This document shows, piece after piece, positions 1 through 12,284 of a stretch of DNA of 64,000 nucleotides. How positions within the stretch are numbered: the stretch's first letter is position 1; every line of letters starts with the position of its first letter. This DNA comes from Brassica napus (Eukaryota > Streptophyta > Magnoliopsida > Brassicales > Brassicaceae): NCBI RefSeq assembly GCF_020379485.1, contig NC_063448.1, forward strand, positions 47,625,218-47,689,217, written 5' to 3'. The notes under the pieces are model-generated. The model ran no database searches. It saw nothing but the letters and a program-made list of their open reading frames with translations, and was not told the origin of the DNA. The position numbers and the translations under genes are program-made.

Positions 1-300
1 CTCGTTCTCAAGTTGCACCCTTCCCCGGTGACAATCTAGAGTTGCCCGATACTTTCCCAACCAGTCCATGCCCAAGATCACTTCATGATGCTTGAGGGGG
101 ACCACAATCAGATCTATAGGCATCGGCCTATCCAAGATCACCACAGGGATGACCTTAACCAGACCGACTGAGTTCATAACTTGCCCTCCGGCCGCACTCA
201 CTCGTTCAGGACCATCCCATGTTCCATACTAGAACAAACCTTTTCCAATCATACTTGGACTCACAAAACTATGTGTAGCTCCAGTATCAAATAATGTGTT
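1..300 (-). pseudogene. Ty3/gypsy retroviral-type aspartic protease remnant
   Basis: The minus strand reads through the protease active-site motif DTGATHSFV and then VILGMDWL and LDCHRGRVQL, which are standard landmarks of the gag-linked protease of plant Ty3/gypsy elements. One frame covers 100 codons, interrupted by a TAG at 231-229. The gag part expected upstream is missing: only about 730 bases separate this domain from the primer binding site at 1030, where a complete element would have room for a full gag. The rest of the polyprotein would lie left of the window. It is therefore the inner edge of an internally deleted, non-coding element. The lineage is uncertain; the wording of the motifs and the long LTR suggest a chromovirus of the Tekay/Del type. 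Confidence 0.8.
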
Positions 301-1029
301 TCCACACCACCGATCATTAAGTACTTAGATGAGTAGGATCTCGGTTTGATCACACATTTGGAAAATGTCCCATACCATTCTCCAAAGCATCACACATCTG
401 TGAACGTCCCATACCATTCACAAAAGTGTTTATAGTATACCTCAATCCTCATCATACTAAGATACTTAACATCGTGTTTCTAATTCCTCTTGGAATTGAT
501 CCATTCCATTCACTCAATCTTAAGGAATCCTACCTTGACTTACACTGAGTCCAAGCTGATCCATCTGATCACAAGCCCACTCATGTACTAGCCATGTAGC
601 GTCTCCCTTAGACTAACATGAACATTGCATATGCTCACTTGTTTTGAACGGCCACCAAGGGATGACATTTACCTCCAAGAGAGTGCTGCACGTTTCTTTC
701 AACCTAAGCCACTCCCTGGTCCATGTTACCTCCCTTGTCCAGGTCGTCCATACAAAGATCTTGCATTGCGTCCATCATCCAATCCGTCTATTATTCCCAA
801 ATAACTAGATAAACTAACCTTTATGTTTTCAGGGTCTTGCCGTGGAAGAGTGTATCTTGGCTAAGCCGGCTCATCTTGGAACTTCCCCGTTCACAAGCAT
901 GAAACCCAAACTTACCTCAACTCTCACTTGGCTCACCACAACTAAGGTTCCAAGTCATCTCAGTTTTCAGAAATAATTTCGGTTTGGAACTCAACATCTT
1001 TGAGCACTGTCCGTAACAGGATCAAACAT
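301..1029 (-). other. untranslated or degenerate internal region of gypsy element 1
   Basis: This stretch lies between the primer binding site and the protease remnant. I see no open frame and no gag motif in it on either strand. It probably combines the 5' leader with what is left of gag after an internal deletion. Confidence 0.4.
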
Positions 1030-1041
1030 GCTCTGATACCA
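1030..1041 (-). other. primer binding site for initiator-Met tRNA (gypsy element 1)
   Basis: The minus strand reads TGGTATCAGAGC, the complement of the 3' end of plant initiator methionine tRNA. It sits three bases inside an LTR edge that begins TGTAAG on the plus strand, the normal spacing for an LTR retrotransposon transcribed on the minus strand. Confidence 0.85.
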
Positions 1042-1732
1042 ACTTGTAAGACCCGATCCCGGCCGACTAGGCCGCGGTCGATGCCTTACGTCGCTCGGTC
1101 TATACACTGACTGAACCTCTAAAAATTTTGCCCTTTATTTAAAAATATCGCCCATAGGCGAGGGCTAACTCAGATCTTACCTCAAGACTACCTTAGTCAT
1201 TCCCTAGCTTAGATCATTTCAACTTATGCACAGCGGAATAACATCTATCATCCATTGGACTAAATCCAATCTAACACTTGTCTGGTCAGATCACCTCAGC
1301 TACTGGTCAGTAAACACCACTGCCAGCTAGCTCCAAGGTCGATCCTGAACCTAGACCAACTCATACAATCAGAGGTTCCGTTCCCCTAAGCCATTCTATC
1401 TAGATCTATGCAACATTGACAGATCATACCTTTTCCACATTCCCAGAGCTTGTTAGCTCATTGTCCCAGCTGACTTAGATGTCTTAGCTAGCTCACCCAG
1501 CTAGTTGAGCTGAACCACTTCACTTGAGGTTTGCTGCTCCGTTCCAGCTGATCGAGCTGCGAGGTAGCTTTGCCCAGCTCCCCGTCCACTCGTCCAACTC
1601 CGTTATACCTGCATAAACTCTTCCCTTGGGTATTTAGTCACTCAGCCAACCATCCCCACAGACCAAGTACCTTTGGGAAGTCTTCAGCTATATTTCTGGC
1701 CACTTCCAAAAGTGCTCCAAAAATTAATTAAA

Positions 1733-2700
1733 ATTCATGAAAACTCATGATAAATCTCAACTAAGAGATTCCCATAATCGGAATCCAATGAATCGACCCA
1801 GATCATATGGATCCCGATCATGATCAGTCCGGCCAAGGCCATGGACATCACCCCTGAACCGGCCAAGGCCATGGTTCAGTGCTATCAAGTCTTAAGCGTA
1901 TGCTCCCCTGGAGCCAAGTCCTCTCATGGACTAATAATGCCCATCAGATCCTAAGTCAATCAACCAACCACCCCACATGATTCAGAACTGATGAGTCTTC
2001 ATACTTCCTAATCAGTCATGGAACCATGTCCCACTGAACCTGATTAGTGTTGCTCTTACCACCGGTGCATTCTTTGATCAATCAGATCAGACACCTTGAT
2101 CCAACCTCCAAGGATCAGGTCGTCCATCCTTGCCCATGATCAGCTCACACACGGCCTGCCTTACCAACACCAAGGTTGATAACCAGCAATTCCTTATGAT
2201 CAATATCATAAGTGACAATATGTTCCAGCACACAAACATATGATCAGATATCCTAACACAAGGATCTGACCCCAATATACCCTCAGGTGCAATTTTGACC
2301 GCAAGCAAACCTGCTCCAAAAATCAATTAAATTTCATGACAACTCATGATAAATCATAACTAAGAGAATGGTCTAATCAGATTTCCCATAACCGGCTTCC
2401 ATCCCATTGATCTCGGCCAAGATCAGCCAAACCGGCCCAAGGGACCATCTCTAAATCAATCCCTAAAAACTCATTAGGATTCATGATAATTCATGATAAA
2501 TCTTAACTAAGAGAATGGTCAAGTCAGAATTCCAAGAACCGATCTCGATCCTATGGATCTCGACATAGAACAGCCCCACCGGCCACCTTGACTATCTCGA
2601 AATCAATCAGATAAAAATCACCAAATACCATGATAATTCATGATAATTCACCACTAAGAGGATTCCAAAGTCAGATCGCCATAAATCCATAATGAAGTAG
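1733..2700. repeat. four dispersed copies of a block inside the LTR
   Basis: A block with the core CATGATAAATC followed by AACTAAGAGA and a degenerate tail (TCAGATTTCCCATAACCGG-like) occurs near 1737, 2336, 2486 and 2634. It looks like an LTR-internal amplification; no function is evident. Confidence 0.6.
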
Positions 2701-3000
2701 GAGATCCGGACTTAGCTGCCAAATCAAGGCCATGGAGGGTTCTTCTGAACCGGCCAAGCCATGGTTCAGTGCTACTATGTCTAATCATCAATCTCAATCA
2801 TAAGAAGAAAAAATAACATGATTAATAATCATAAAACAGAGTTAGGTGTAACTGCAGGACCAGATCAGCCCATAGTGTACCAGACTATGTCCAATAGTTT
2901 GCAGTCCCCACCTGTTACCTCATCAGGGGCGTCCATGCTCCTCCTAGCACGCCTTCATTAAACCCTTATCACATACTTCCAGTATTGATAAGATCTAACC

Positions 3001-3500
3001 ATGGTTCGTGCCCATCACTCCTTCCATGGAACTTCCATGAAACCAGTTTCTATACTGCATCCATCTTCAAGGCTGTTCATGCCTTTGAGAGTGGAGTCAA
3101 GCCTTCCCCCTTCTCTCCTAACCAATTGCGTGTGTTCCCAAGACACAGAGGAAGCCTTAGACATGATCATCCATGATCAATCACCATCCAAAGGTCGTGC
3201 ATCACTTCCCTCTTTGTTCCCCATGAAACTGCTTTCCACACCAATCTTCCTTTAAGGCTGCATTGGCCCTTGGGAATGGATTCCGGTCATCTACCTTCTT
3301 TCCTCACCATTTGCGTGTGTTCTCAGGCCCTGGAGGATGCTTTGGGTGATAGCATCACGGATCAAAGCCACCAGAAAGTCCATCATAACTTTCCCCCTTG
3401 ATCTTTCCCAAAACTGCCTCTTTATGGCCTTCACACAACCATGGGTCTTGGATTGGGAATCCGACCAACTCTCTATCTTTTTTCTGTGTTTCTTTGTGTT
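3001..3500. repeat. degenerate direct repeats of about 180 bp
   Basis: Three consecutive segments starting near 3013, 3190 and 3370 share CCATGAAAC, an AAGGCTG or similar word, a TTGGGAATGGA-like word and a TTGCGTGTGTT word in the same order. They lie just downstream of the minus-strand TATA box and so fall in the R/U5 part of the LTR. Confidence 0.5.
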
Positions 3501-4201
3501 TCAGGGTGTAGAAGGAAGCACTGGAGTGCCTGAAAAGGCACGGAATTGCCTTCCTTATATAGGAGAAGGGGCATTTACCTTTTCAAAGGTTGCACCCTTT
3601 CGGTATCATTTCTGGCCATTGATTTAATCAATGGTCCAGATCACACCCTTTCGCCTCTGGCAGTTACCAAACGTCCTGGAGCTGTCAAACCACTCCTGGA
3701 CATGTCCAAAACAAGCCCACACAGATTTCCCAAGATCCTGGCTCAATCCCAAGAGCCAACCAGCCCATCGGCACACACGGGTCGCCCACATGGCCCTGCC
3801 ACTGTCCAGACCCGGCCCAACTGCCCATGACTTGAACACTCAGTCTAGCTGAGTTGAGCTGATCCCCAGCTGTCCCAGCTGAGTGAGCTAGACCATCCAG
3901 CTCAGGGAGCTGACCTACACTTCAGTGAGCTACATCGAGCTGCACTACACTTCACCTAGCTGGTCGAGCTTGCTTACTGCATCGCCCAGCTGTTATACAC
4001 TGTGTCCACCTTGCTTCCTTTATCTTCTTCAATCCTTCTAAGTCCCTTGGTCAATTTCCAGACCTAGACTTAGTTTTCCCATGATCCATTCTGATCACTC
4101 ACTTCATCGAGCTTCACCTGGATCTTGTCCAGCTACCAGCTCGCTTGTCCAGCTCCTTTGAGCTTGTCTCCTTCTTGGATTAGCTATGCCTTAGCTTCCT
4201 G

Positions 4202-5833
4202 ATGCCCTTAACCTTACCTTCAGGCCATGATATACTTGTCTTTAGGTCATATGACCTGACTGGTGCGTTTCCTCGCACCGCAGTCCGTCCGGACGATCCT
4301 ATCCAAGTTCGGGGACATGACAGGGAAGACGAACCCCTCCGCGAGTTTATCCGTCGGTTCAAGCTGATAATATCAAGGGTCAGTGGGATAAGCGACAAAG
4401 TGGCCATCGACGCGCTGAGAAAGACGCTCTGGTACAAGTCAAAATTCAGAAAGTGGATAACTCTCGACAAACCACGAACGATCCAGGACACCCTCCACAA
4501 AGCAACGGACTACATCATAGTAGAGGAGGAAACTAAAGTCTTATCGCAAAAACATAAGGCGGTAAGACCATCCTCGAAAGACGTGGACCCGAAAGGGAGA
4601 AAGAAGAACTCTCGTAACGGCAAGTACGTCCATCACGAGGGGGAAGATCTCCAGGGGGCGCATAACTATGCGATCAACTCGGATCAGGGTCGGACCATGG
4701 GCAACACATGGACTCACAATCAAGGGTATGACGAAAACACCTTCTGCGAGTTCCACCAATCCCGAGGACATTCCACAACCAACTGCAAAGTCTTGGGAGC
4801 AAGACTGGCCACGAAGCTACTCGCTGGAGAGCTCTCGGAAGTAACTAGCGTCAAGGATCTGATCCTCGATTCTGATCGCCCTCCAAAGACGGACAGAAAT
4901 CCATCCGCTGAAAAATCCCCTCAACAAAACCAGCCTGGGGATAAACGCGGCAGGAGGCCAGACGACAAAGGGAACGATAACAATCACCGCAGAGTCAATA
5001 TGATCATCGGAGGATCACAATACTGCAGTGACAGTGTGTCGGCCATCAAGGCTTTCCAACGGAAGGCGGAGTCGAGCGCAAATTGGTCTACATGGTCTCC
5101 TCCCCGAGATGGCCAAAATTGCTCGATCACCTTCACAAAAGAAGAGGCCGGCGGCATCGATCAACCTCACTGTGACCCTCTCGTCATAGATCTCGTTATA
5201 CAAGACTTAGAAGTCGGAAGGGTACTCGTCGACACGGGAAGCACAGTCAACGTAATCTTCTGCGACACTCTCAAACGGATGAGCATCGAACTCGGAGAAG
5301 TAATTTCGACGCCAAAACCACTCACGGGTTTTTCAGGCGAAGTATCGATGACTCTTGGATCGATCCAATTGCCAGTCATGGCCAAGGAGATCACGGAAAT
5401 CGTCGAGTTCGCGGTGGTCGATCATCCCGCTATCTACAACGTGATCATGGGAACCCCATGGCTCAACGCCATGCAGGCAGTTCCGTCAACCTTCCACCTG
5501 GGTCTCAAATTCCCAACCCCAAGCGGAGTCGCGGCCATCTGGGGGTGCCAAAAACAGTCGCGGCTATGCTTCCTCGCAGAGCACAAGTTAAGGCAAATCA
5601 CGACTTCTACAGCTGTAAACGGCAAGCGCACGAAGATAGACCAATCTTCGGCCAAAAGCACCCCGGGAAAAAACGAATTAAAAATGTCTACCAACGCAAA
5701 CGCATCGGACGTCGAAGCTCGACACAAGTCTGAAGCCCACGCTACAACTCAACCGGAACATCCGAAAAATAGCGTTGACCCAGCCACGATCGATAAGGTC
5801 AAGGCGGACATCGCGACATCTACCGCCGAGTAA
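4202..5833 (+). CDS. Tat-like Ty3/gypsy gag-protease, 5' truncated
   Basis: An open frame of 543 codons. From about residue 40 it matches the gag of Tat-lineage gypsy elements, with the stretch [18 protein letters not shown] and a capsid-like region to about residue 115. A zinc-knuckle-like motif with spacing C-x2-H-x4-H-x4-C lies at residues 182-195; histidine replaces the usual second cysteine. The aspartic protease motif [13 protein letters not shown] lies near residues 341-353. The first 30 or so residues do not look like gag and probably come from the LTR of the element that inserted here, so the ATG at 4202 is not the original start. The frame stops just after the protease and no reverse transcriptase, RNase H or integrase follows, so the element could not move without help from a relative. 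Confidence 0.8.
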   Translation: MPLTLPSGHDILVFRSYDLTGAFPRTAVRPDDPIQVRGHDREDEPLREFIRRFKLIISRVSGISDKVAIDALRKTLWYKSKFRKWITLDKPRTIQDTLHKATDYIIVEEETKVLSQKHKAVRPSSKDVDPKGRKKNSRNGKYVHHEGEDLQGAHNYAINSDQGRTMGNTWTHNQGYDENTFCEFHQSRGHSTTNCKVLGARLATKLLAGELSEVTSVKDLILDSDRPPKTDRNPSAEKSPQQNQPGDKRGRRPDDKGNDNNHRRVNMIIGGSQYCSDSVSAIKAFQRKAESSANWSTWSPPRDGQNCSITFTKEEAGGIDQPHCDPLVIDLVIQDLEVGRVLVDTGSTVNVIFCDTLKRMSIELGEVISTPKPLTGFSGEVSMTLGSIQLPVMAKEITEIVEFAVVDHPAIYNVIMGTPWLNAMQAVPSTFHLGLKFPTPSGVAAIWGCQKQSRLCFLAEHKLRQITTSTAVNGKRTKIDQSSAKSTPGKNELKMSTNANASDVEARHKSEAHATTQPEHPKNSVDPATIDKVKADIATSTAE

Positions 5834-6982
5834 GAACACTCGCGGCATGAAACAGAACTACGAGATGGCTTGATCCTCGAAAGGGGTACGTAGGCAGCTC
5901 GTCAAAAGACGAGTTCAGCTATCCCCCTCTCTAAAAAGGGGGGGAGTGGGTGCGTATACTCCCACTTAAAAAATAGCCATTATTGTAATCGAGTTTTTAA
6001 GAAACTTCAAAAACTTTTACTACAATATACGTTGTCCTTTTTATCGGAAAACGTTTACGCTTCAGTTAATCACAAAAAATTTTCAGGACACGCCTGGAAA
6101 CAATAAGACTCTTGTCTGCAGCCTCATCCGGCCCAAAAATCGTAAAAAATCATCATCCTTCAAACGCACAAAGATACACGTATAATCCTCGAAACAACTG
6201 CGAGACGTCGCAAAGTTAAAATTCGAAGATAATACGAACAAATTGTCCGAACGCGACCACCAAAACCTTACACCCCGTTCGTCGATTGGCCCGACGAACA
6301 CGCCAGCCGTCTTAAACAAACGCAATTCGATCACTCTTTTGATCTTTAAAAACGTCCAGCACAAGGACAAAAGCGCGCTACAACAAAAATCCGAAATTTT
6401 GGTTTAGCACTTCCAGTTAATTCTGAGAAGATGCTCGATTCGTACCATACAAGTCATATAAGCCGAGAACATATCACGGACTTTAAATCGGTGCGAATCA
6501 GGAAGAAATCGCAACAGGAAAAACGATAGCCGGCTAGTCACCGCATAAACCTTAACCGAAAGTAAACCTAGGTCTTGCCCAAACCCAACGCTTTGGTCTC
6601 AAACATCTCAAGGCATGATATCTAAAAGATACGAGATCCTAAACCATGTCTCTCCATTCGTATCTCAATGTTCTCGGAAATCATAAGATAAATAATTTTT
6701 ACGAAAATCACGAACGAACCAACAGATTGAACGTCTCATCGGAATTAAATATGAGACGACAACTCATATTTACTTCAAACCTACTCAGGAAAACTCGAAA
6801 ACGAAAACATTCATCATATAAATAACCGCGTAAAGCGGTAAGGGGATTCAAAGCCACCAACGGCCAATCCCGATAAACGATAAAAACGGCCAAAACAGGC
6901 CCGTACAAATCTCTCGGCCACAATCGGCCATAAACATGAAACAGAAAGACGAGCATCTCTCTTTTGATAACTACTCCACCTC
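5834..6982 (+). other. noncoding remainder of the Tat-like internal region
   Basis: Where reverse transcriptase, RNase H and integrase should be, I find no open frame and no pol motif. The start carries GGTACGTAGGCAGC and a purine-rich run (AAAAAGGGGGGGAGTGG, about 5935-5951), sequences I associate with the end of pol in Tat elements. A clean deletion of pol is the simplest reading. Confidence 0.5.
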
Positions 6983-8781
6983 TCATAATCCAAAGTCAAA
7001 GTCCTCGGACAACGAAGCACCGAACGCATCCGCGGGACGATCCACTTCCTCGCCATCATCGGGAAACCCAGTCGAAACCTCCTCGGTATCAGGGGAAACC
7101 GGGATGGAATCCCAGAACCCTTGAATCCGCTCGTCGATCGGAGGGATAAGCGCCTCAGCGTGGGCACGTTCATTCATCCCACTCTTCATCAAGCTCATTT
7201 CCTCCTCAACCGCATAGTCATCGGCTCGCGTCCTCCAAAGACTTCCGACCGAACCGCGACACTCACGAAAGTCACCCACTAAGGTAAAGGCATTCTTGAG
7301 GTTCCCATACTCAACCTGGAATTGAGAGCCACGAGTCTTCATCACCTCGACGAATTCCCTCTTGCCTTTCCTTTCCGCTTTGCGGATGGCCCGCGCATGA
7401 ACACGAGTAAGTTGCGCCTCTCGCTCCAACATCTCGCCTTGAACGCGAGCGAGATCCCGCTCCGCTTTCTCCGCTTTGAAGCGGTAGACCATGGCTTCTC
7501 TATGGCCCGCCTCAATGGCCGAGCCCAGCAAGCTCAGGCCCTGCAAAATCGATTGACATGTTATAAATATATATATACATAGGACAATCACCAAAAAATT
7601 CTCAAAAAACTAACCCCATTAATGATGCGAGATCCTTCCGCAACGACTCTCGGCCTCTCCGATTCTTTCGTAGGAGGAGGAGCATCGAAGCCCGGTGGCA
7701 GATCAGCAAAGAAATCATCGAAATCCGGATTAGGGACCTCGCTCGAACCACTGCCATCGTCGTAAGCAAGGTTCGGATCCCATCCTGGAAGCATAGAGTC
7801 ATCCATCAAAAATTCTATGTCGCCAAGATCGACATCTTTTCCCTTCCGAGAGCTCGACTCCGGCACAGCTGTTGGAGCTTCGACGGGATTCTGGTCGTAA
7901 GATTTGGAGTCGCTTCCCGTGTCCGCAGCCAAAGCAGGACCGGGTTGCACGAATCTCAGTGCCTTCCGAACCCTCTTCGGCGTAAAAGAAGTCCAGAAGA
8001 AGGGACCGTTCCTGAGAAGATCCCTCACCGCAATGATGTCCTCAGGGAACGGAGCAAGAGGGTTGATGAAGGGACGATCATTCGGCAACCTCCGGAACAG
8101 TGGAAGGCAACTCTCTTCGACGGACGCAGCGTCTATACGAACAAAGAAAAAGAACTTCTTCCACGAGTTGAAGTTAGAAATGAACTTATTAACCACTGAC
8201 ATAAATTTCCGAGGGACCAACCTATGCTTATCCGTATCTGTGACAAGTTGAAGCCTCAAAAGCGCTTCATAAAGATCGACGGAAAGGGAAAGGCCATGCT
8301 CGTAGCTTAGGATCAGGATCCCAATAAGATGCTGAATGGCAAGGGGAGTCAACTGGCTTATCGCAACTTCGAAACGGTCCAACACTCTGACGAGAATTTC
8401 GGGTATTGGGAACCATAGGCGACAACGCACTACGAACGCCTCGTAACAAGTGAAGTAACCCTCTGGGGGGCTGTTAGCACATTCCCCACGGCGAGGAACC
8501 CGGAACTCCACAGCATCCGGGATATGGTAGAACGATCGCATGATCGCGAGAAACTCGTCGGTACTCCTGCTTGCATCCCCTTTCTCGACTCGACGATGGG
8601 TCAAGACCGGGAACGACTTCTCCTTGGGAGGGGTCAACGAGCCATAATGAGCAACCCACCATGCCTCGTTCTCGACAGGATGTACCGAGTGAGGCACGAA
8701 CTCCATCTTCGGAACAATGAGCTCTTCGTAAGCACTCGCGGATGAAGACCTTTTTTCCGCAATCTTTTTCTTGCTCGGCAT
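6983..8781 (-). CDS. antisense ORF of the Tat-like element (putative gypsy-type transposon protein), two exons
   Basis: The frame runs opposite to gag, between the deleted pol region and the 3' LTR, where Tat elements often carry an additional antisense ORF. Exon 1 is 8781-7615 if the start is the ATG before [12 protein letters not shown]; an upstream in-frame extension to 8892 reads as hydrophobic low-complexity and is less likely. A 74-base intron (7614-7541, GT to AG) joins exon 2, 7540-6983. Exon 1 shows features of the family Pfam calls putative gypsy-type transposon: [45 protein letters not shown], then [11 protein letters not shown] and [10 protein letters not shown]. Exon 2 is coiled-coil rich ([20 protein letters not shown]). 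The function is unknown. Both exons are open and the splice sites look sound, so this part was better kept than pol. Confidence 0.75.
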
Positions 8782-9025
8782 CTTTAAACTTCTCCTAAGA
8801 AAATAGAGGAAAAGGGTGGAGAGAAATAAAGAAAAGTTTTTCTTAAGAAAGATCTTAGAGAAAGACAAGAAAGTGAAAAAAATATGAAACAAGTTACCTC
8901 CCTTCTTATAAGCATGAGGATTTACTGTTCAAGCTCGGACTTTCGGATATTAATTCCATCCATCACGCCTAACTTGCTGAACATGCCTAACCGCACGCTA
9001 GGATCCTACGATGCATGATCCTAAC

Positions 9026-9041
9026 GGGCTGGGGGGCTAAC
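9026..9041 (+). other. polypurine-like tract before the 3' LTR
   Basis: GGGCTGGGGGGCTAAC directly precedes the TGTTGGGG start of the LTR. It is the likely plus-strand priming site of the Tat-like element. Confidence 0.6.
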
Positions 9042-9234
9042 TGTTGGGGTCAAAAACGGTTACGACGGAATTACCACCCGAAAATCCTCGGAGATCGTAT
9101 TTCCGAAAGAGATAGTAAAAAGGAAGATGTAACTTTCGTAAAATATAACCAAACACAAATTTTTTACGAAGAAGTATCCTTGAAGATTCAAACCAAACTA
9201 ACCAAGCTCGACCGTTGCGTAATTACCACGCATA

Positions 9235-9695
9235 CACGCTGTCCGGTCGTTGCGTAGCAACCAAGTCCGAGCCAAAGCTCGGTCGCTACGAAGCGACCGA
9301 GCTCGAGTCAAAGCTCGGTCCCTACGTAGCGACCGAGCTCGAGCCAAAGCTCGGTCGCTACATAGCGACCGAGCGCTCGTCCCGCTTGGTCGCTACGTAG
9401 CGACCGAGCTCAAACCAAAGCTCGGTCGCTACGTAGTGACTGAGCGATCGTCCCGCTCGGTCGCCACGTAGCGACCGAGCTCGAGCCAAAGCTCGGTCGC
9501 TACGTAGCGACCGAGCGATCGTCCCGCTCGGTCGGTACGTAGCGACCGAGCGATCGTCCCGCTCGGTCGCTATGTAGCGACCGAGCTCGAGCCAAAGCTC
9601 GGTCGCTACGTAGCGACTGAGCGTTCGTCCCGCTCGGTCGCTACGTAGCGACCGGGCTCGAACCAAAGTTCAGTCGCTCTGTAGCGATTGAACCC
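9235..9695. repeat. tandem array of palindromes in the LTR U3
   Basis: About a dozen copies of the palindrome CGGTCGCTACGTAGCGACCG, extended outward to GCTCGG...CCGAGC, are separated by two alternating spacers of about ten bases (TCGAGCCAAA-like and GATCGTCCC-like). Each copy can fold on itself. The array lies about 450 bp upstream of the TATA box, in U3. Confidence 0.9.
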
Positions 9696-10127
9696 TTCCG
9701 AACATCGATACGACATCAATCCATGCATTCTCGTCAAACCTTCGAATGCTATCTCCCGAAGACCGTAGCAAGCTCAGTCCATGTTTTCCGCTATTCAAAT
9801 TCATCGATCAAACTTCGCGGATTAGAAAACGCGGAAAGTTCGTTCTTTATCAAAAAGTATTCGTAGTAAACGTGTCGAGTCGGAAGACGGCCCAAAGGGA
9901 TCTAAAACACGACTCGAGGCCCATCCTAAGATTTCTTAATCAAAAGCCCGTAAACCGCAGCACGGTTTACGCTTGGTCCACAAGGAAGGATAAATGTCAA
10001 GTTTCCGCGGATAAATACGGAAGTTTTGAAGATAATTGGAAGATCGGGAAAAATTGAATATCTCCATTTTTATGCTATGACGGCTTAAGGGCAGAAGAGT
10101 AAAAGCGTAAACCGACCTTGGAGCTAG

Positions 10128-10135
10128 TATATAAG
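10128..10135 (+). promoter_or_regulatory. LTR TATA box
   Basis: TATATAAG in an otherwise GC-richer stretch of the LTR, followed 30-40 bases later by AGGCGAGGAGC. This is the expected transcription start region of the Tat-like element. Confidence 0.55.
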
Positions 10136-10513
10136 GAGTCCTAGGCGAGGAGCATGGAATAGGATTTTTTCCAGAGTAAACTTAGGACTTAGAGCAATTT
10201 AGGCAATTTTCCGTTTTTGTTATTTCGAGCTGCGACTCAATTAGGTTTAGCCGTCTTAGGGTTGCTAGAACTAGGAATCTCGCCGACAGCTCTCGAGCCC
10301 AGGCTTATACCTTGTTGTAAACGCTCATACGCAGATTCGGAATAAGATCTACTTTGCTCTCTTTTTCGATTTCTTATTCTTATCGTTATTATTCTCATGT
10401 TCTGATTGCTTGACGTGTGGTAATTAGCAGATATCCGGGTCCTCTGGGAAATTAGGGTTTTCCTAGTTTCCTTATTTAAACGGAAATCGACAGTACGAAT
10501 TTTGGTTCCCACA

Positions 10514-11559
10514 ATGACAGAGGGGAGAGAGCAATATATCATGTTACTGTCCCAAGCATGTTCAAGGAAATTGGACGACTTAGTGGAAAATTTACGAAGC
10601 AGAGACTTACGGACACTGAGCACGCTCATTAGCAAACATATTTGCTCACCAATTGTGAAGATGTTCTACAATATGAGAGGTAAAAATATTTATTCATTTA
10701 TTGTTAGATTAATATTCAATAAATTTATTTCATTTTGATAATATTTTTGTATATAGTGTATATATGGCGGAGTTGCGTATGACTCACAGGCATGCAACAG
10801 AAGATGAGCTTCAACAACTTAGAGATAACGGATTTGATGCATGGCTTCGTAGTTATGTGAGTCATATATCATATTACCCTATGCAAATGAGTAGTTTAAA
10901 TTTAATATAAACTAATTAACTTTTCAATCATATATGTTTTTAATTTATAGGTGAATGATGGTTTGGCCAGAGGTCTTGTGTTCGATGATTGGATACGCGA
11001 ATTTGTGCAGGAACCAAACTATGTGGTCAAATCATATCCAAAATTTTGTACGCAAGGATATGCATTCACAAGGAAAGGTCATTCTAAGACAACATATGAT
11101 GCTGGTGTTTCATCTTCTTCCGGTGACGATGTCTACTACGGCAACATAAAAGAAATATTGGAAATCTAATTTCCTGGAATGGTTGGATTGCGTTGTGTAG
11201 TATTCTATTGTGATTGGTATGACACCACCCCAGATAGAGGAGTGAAGATTGATGCGTTTGGTGTTACATCAGTTCATTCGCGGTGGAAACTTCAATATTA
11301 TGATCCCTTCATTCTTGGTTCGCAAGCTGATCAGGTATGTCAATCAACCCAAATCAACCCAAGAGGACGAGTGGATGGAACTTCTGATGATGATGAACCA
11401 TTGCAACCAGAGTCTACCAGCAACGCCCAGGCAGTTGAAGATTTGGAAAATGTTGAACTCGTTGAGAATTTGACTGTGTTTGGACTTGATGATGTTGTAC
11501 ATTCAAAGCCAGAAGCTGAGGTTGGGGAGTTTGATGCAGATTCAGAAGATTCTGATTAG
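10514..11559 (+). pseudogene. C-terminal part of TNP2-type CACTA transposase
   Basis: Three exons can be followed: up to 10680, 10757-10856 and 10951-11559, with GT/AG introns. The last contains the DUF4216 signature typical of the C-terminal part of plant TNP2 proteins: YYGNIKEILEI, then VVFYCDWYDTTPDRGVKIDAFG and FILGSQADQV. A TAA at 11167-11169 interrupts the frame between the first two blocks. The catalytic transposase domain lies beyond the Tat insertion. The acidic tail ends at 11559. Confidence 0.75.
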
Positions 11560-11577
11560 TTTTTTTTTTTTTTTTTT

Positions 11578-12270
11578 ATTGGTCCGTCGGAAATCCCTCG
11601 CAAAATACCGACGACATAGCGACGACCAAGGGTTTCATTGAAGTTTGGAAATGTCCTCGATAATTCGTCGGAATATACCGACGACATTCCGACGAACTTG
11701 TCTAGTTCGTCGGAATGTCGTCGGTATATTCCGACGAATTACCGACGACATGTGTTTCTAAAAAATTTCAAACATAAAAATCTATAAATTTAGATGCCAA
11801 AACTATGAAAATAACACATAATAAGTGTTTAGTATAGTATTAGATCGCAACCGTTTAAATATAACAACTCATTAAAATATTTATGTATGCATATCATTGT
11901 TTTCATAACATCTCATCTTAACACTCATATACTTATACAATCACATTCATCTAATCTTACACTACAAAAAATGTTGTGTAAAATCGTGTTATAAAAACAT
12001 TTTTATTGTTAAATCTTTATGCAAATACTATATATATTATCAAAGATTTGGATTTTGCATTTAGAAACTTGTAATCAACACCCTAAACACTAAGTCGTCG
12101 GAATTCCGTCGGAAAAGGTCGTCAGTATTCCGTCGGAATATACTGACGGACACCAATTCCGTTGGAATTTCAATTTGTCCGGGAGAACCAAACCGCGTGA
12201 AAATTTTCGTGAATCGCCAATTGGTATATATTTAATTATACCGACGGAATACTGACGAACCCGTGTCTGT
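11578..12270. repeat. subterminal CACTA repeats and spacer
   Basis: Clusters of CGTCGGAATATACCGACGA-like words in both orientations occupy 11578-11760 and 12094-12270. In En/Spm elements such words bind the smaller element protein. The 330 bases between are A/T-rich and show nothing else. Confidence 0.7.
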
Positions 12271-12284
12271 CGGAAACGTTAAAT

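Larger units (their letters stand above)
1045..4250 (-). repeat. 5' LTR of gypsy element 1 (outer edge approximate)
   Basis: The LTR edge next to the primer binding site is clear at 1045. The outer edge is not; I place it between about 4190 and 4340, where gag sequence of the next element begins. An LTR of about 3 kb fits Tekay/Del chromoviruses. A minus-strand TATA box (CTATATAAGG, 3562-3553) is in the position expected for the U3 promoter. The LTR contains internal repeats, described separately, and two blocks rich in GAGCTG/CAGCTC words (about 1440-1600 and 3840-4000). Short plus-strand frames between 2985 and 3850 are not genes. Confidence 0.65.
9042..10513 (+). repeat. 3' LTR of the Tat-like gypsy element
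   Basis: The LTR begins TGTTGGGGTCAAAAACGG after a purine tract and ends GGTTCCCACA, giving 1472 bp bounded by TG and CA. The sequence changes abruptly to CACTA transposase at 10514. A TATA box (TATATAAG, 10128-10135) lies in the last third. The matching 5' LTR would be left of the window, so LTR divergence and target duplication cannot be checked. ORFs seen inside on both strands are by-products of the palindromic repeats. Confidence 0.8.

Noticed and set aside
3337..3852. Overlapping frames in the gypsy LTR
   Set aside because: They lie in LTR repeats next to the TATA box and show no protein similarity that I recognise.
9215..9666. CRISPR-like array of palindromic repeats with regular spacers, and frames on both strands
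   Set aside because: The spacers are repeated, not unique; the setting is a plant LTR. The frames are by-products of the repeat.
10237..10635. 132-codon minus-strand frame across the LTR end
   Set aside because: It crosses the LTR/CACTA junction and has no domain; an accidental frame.
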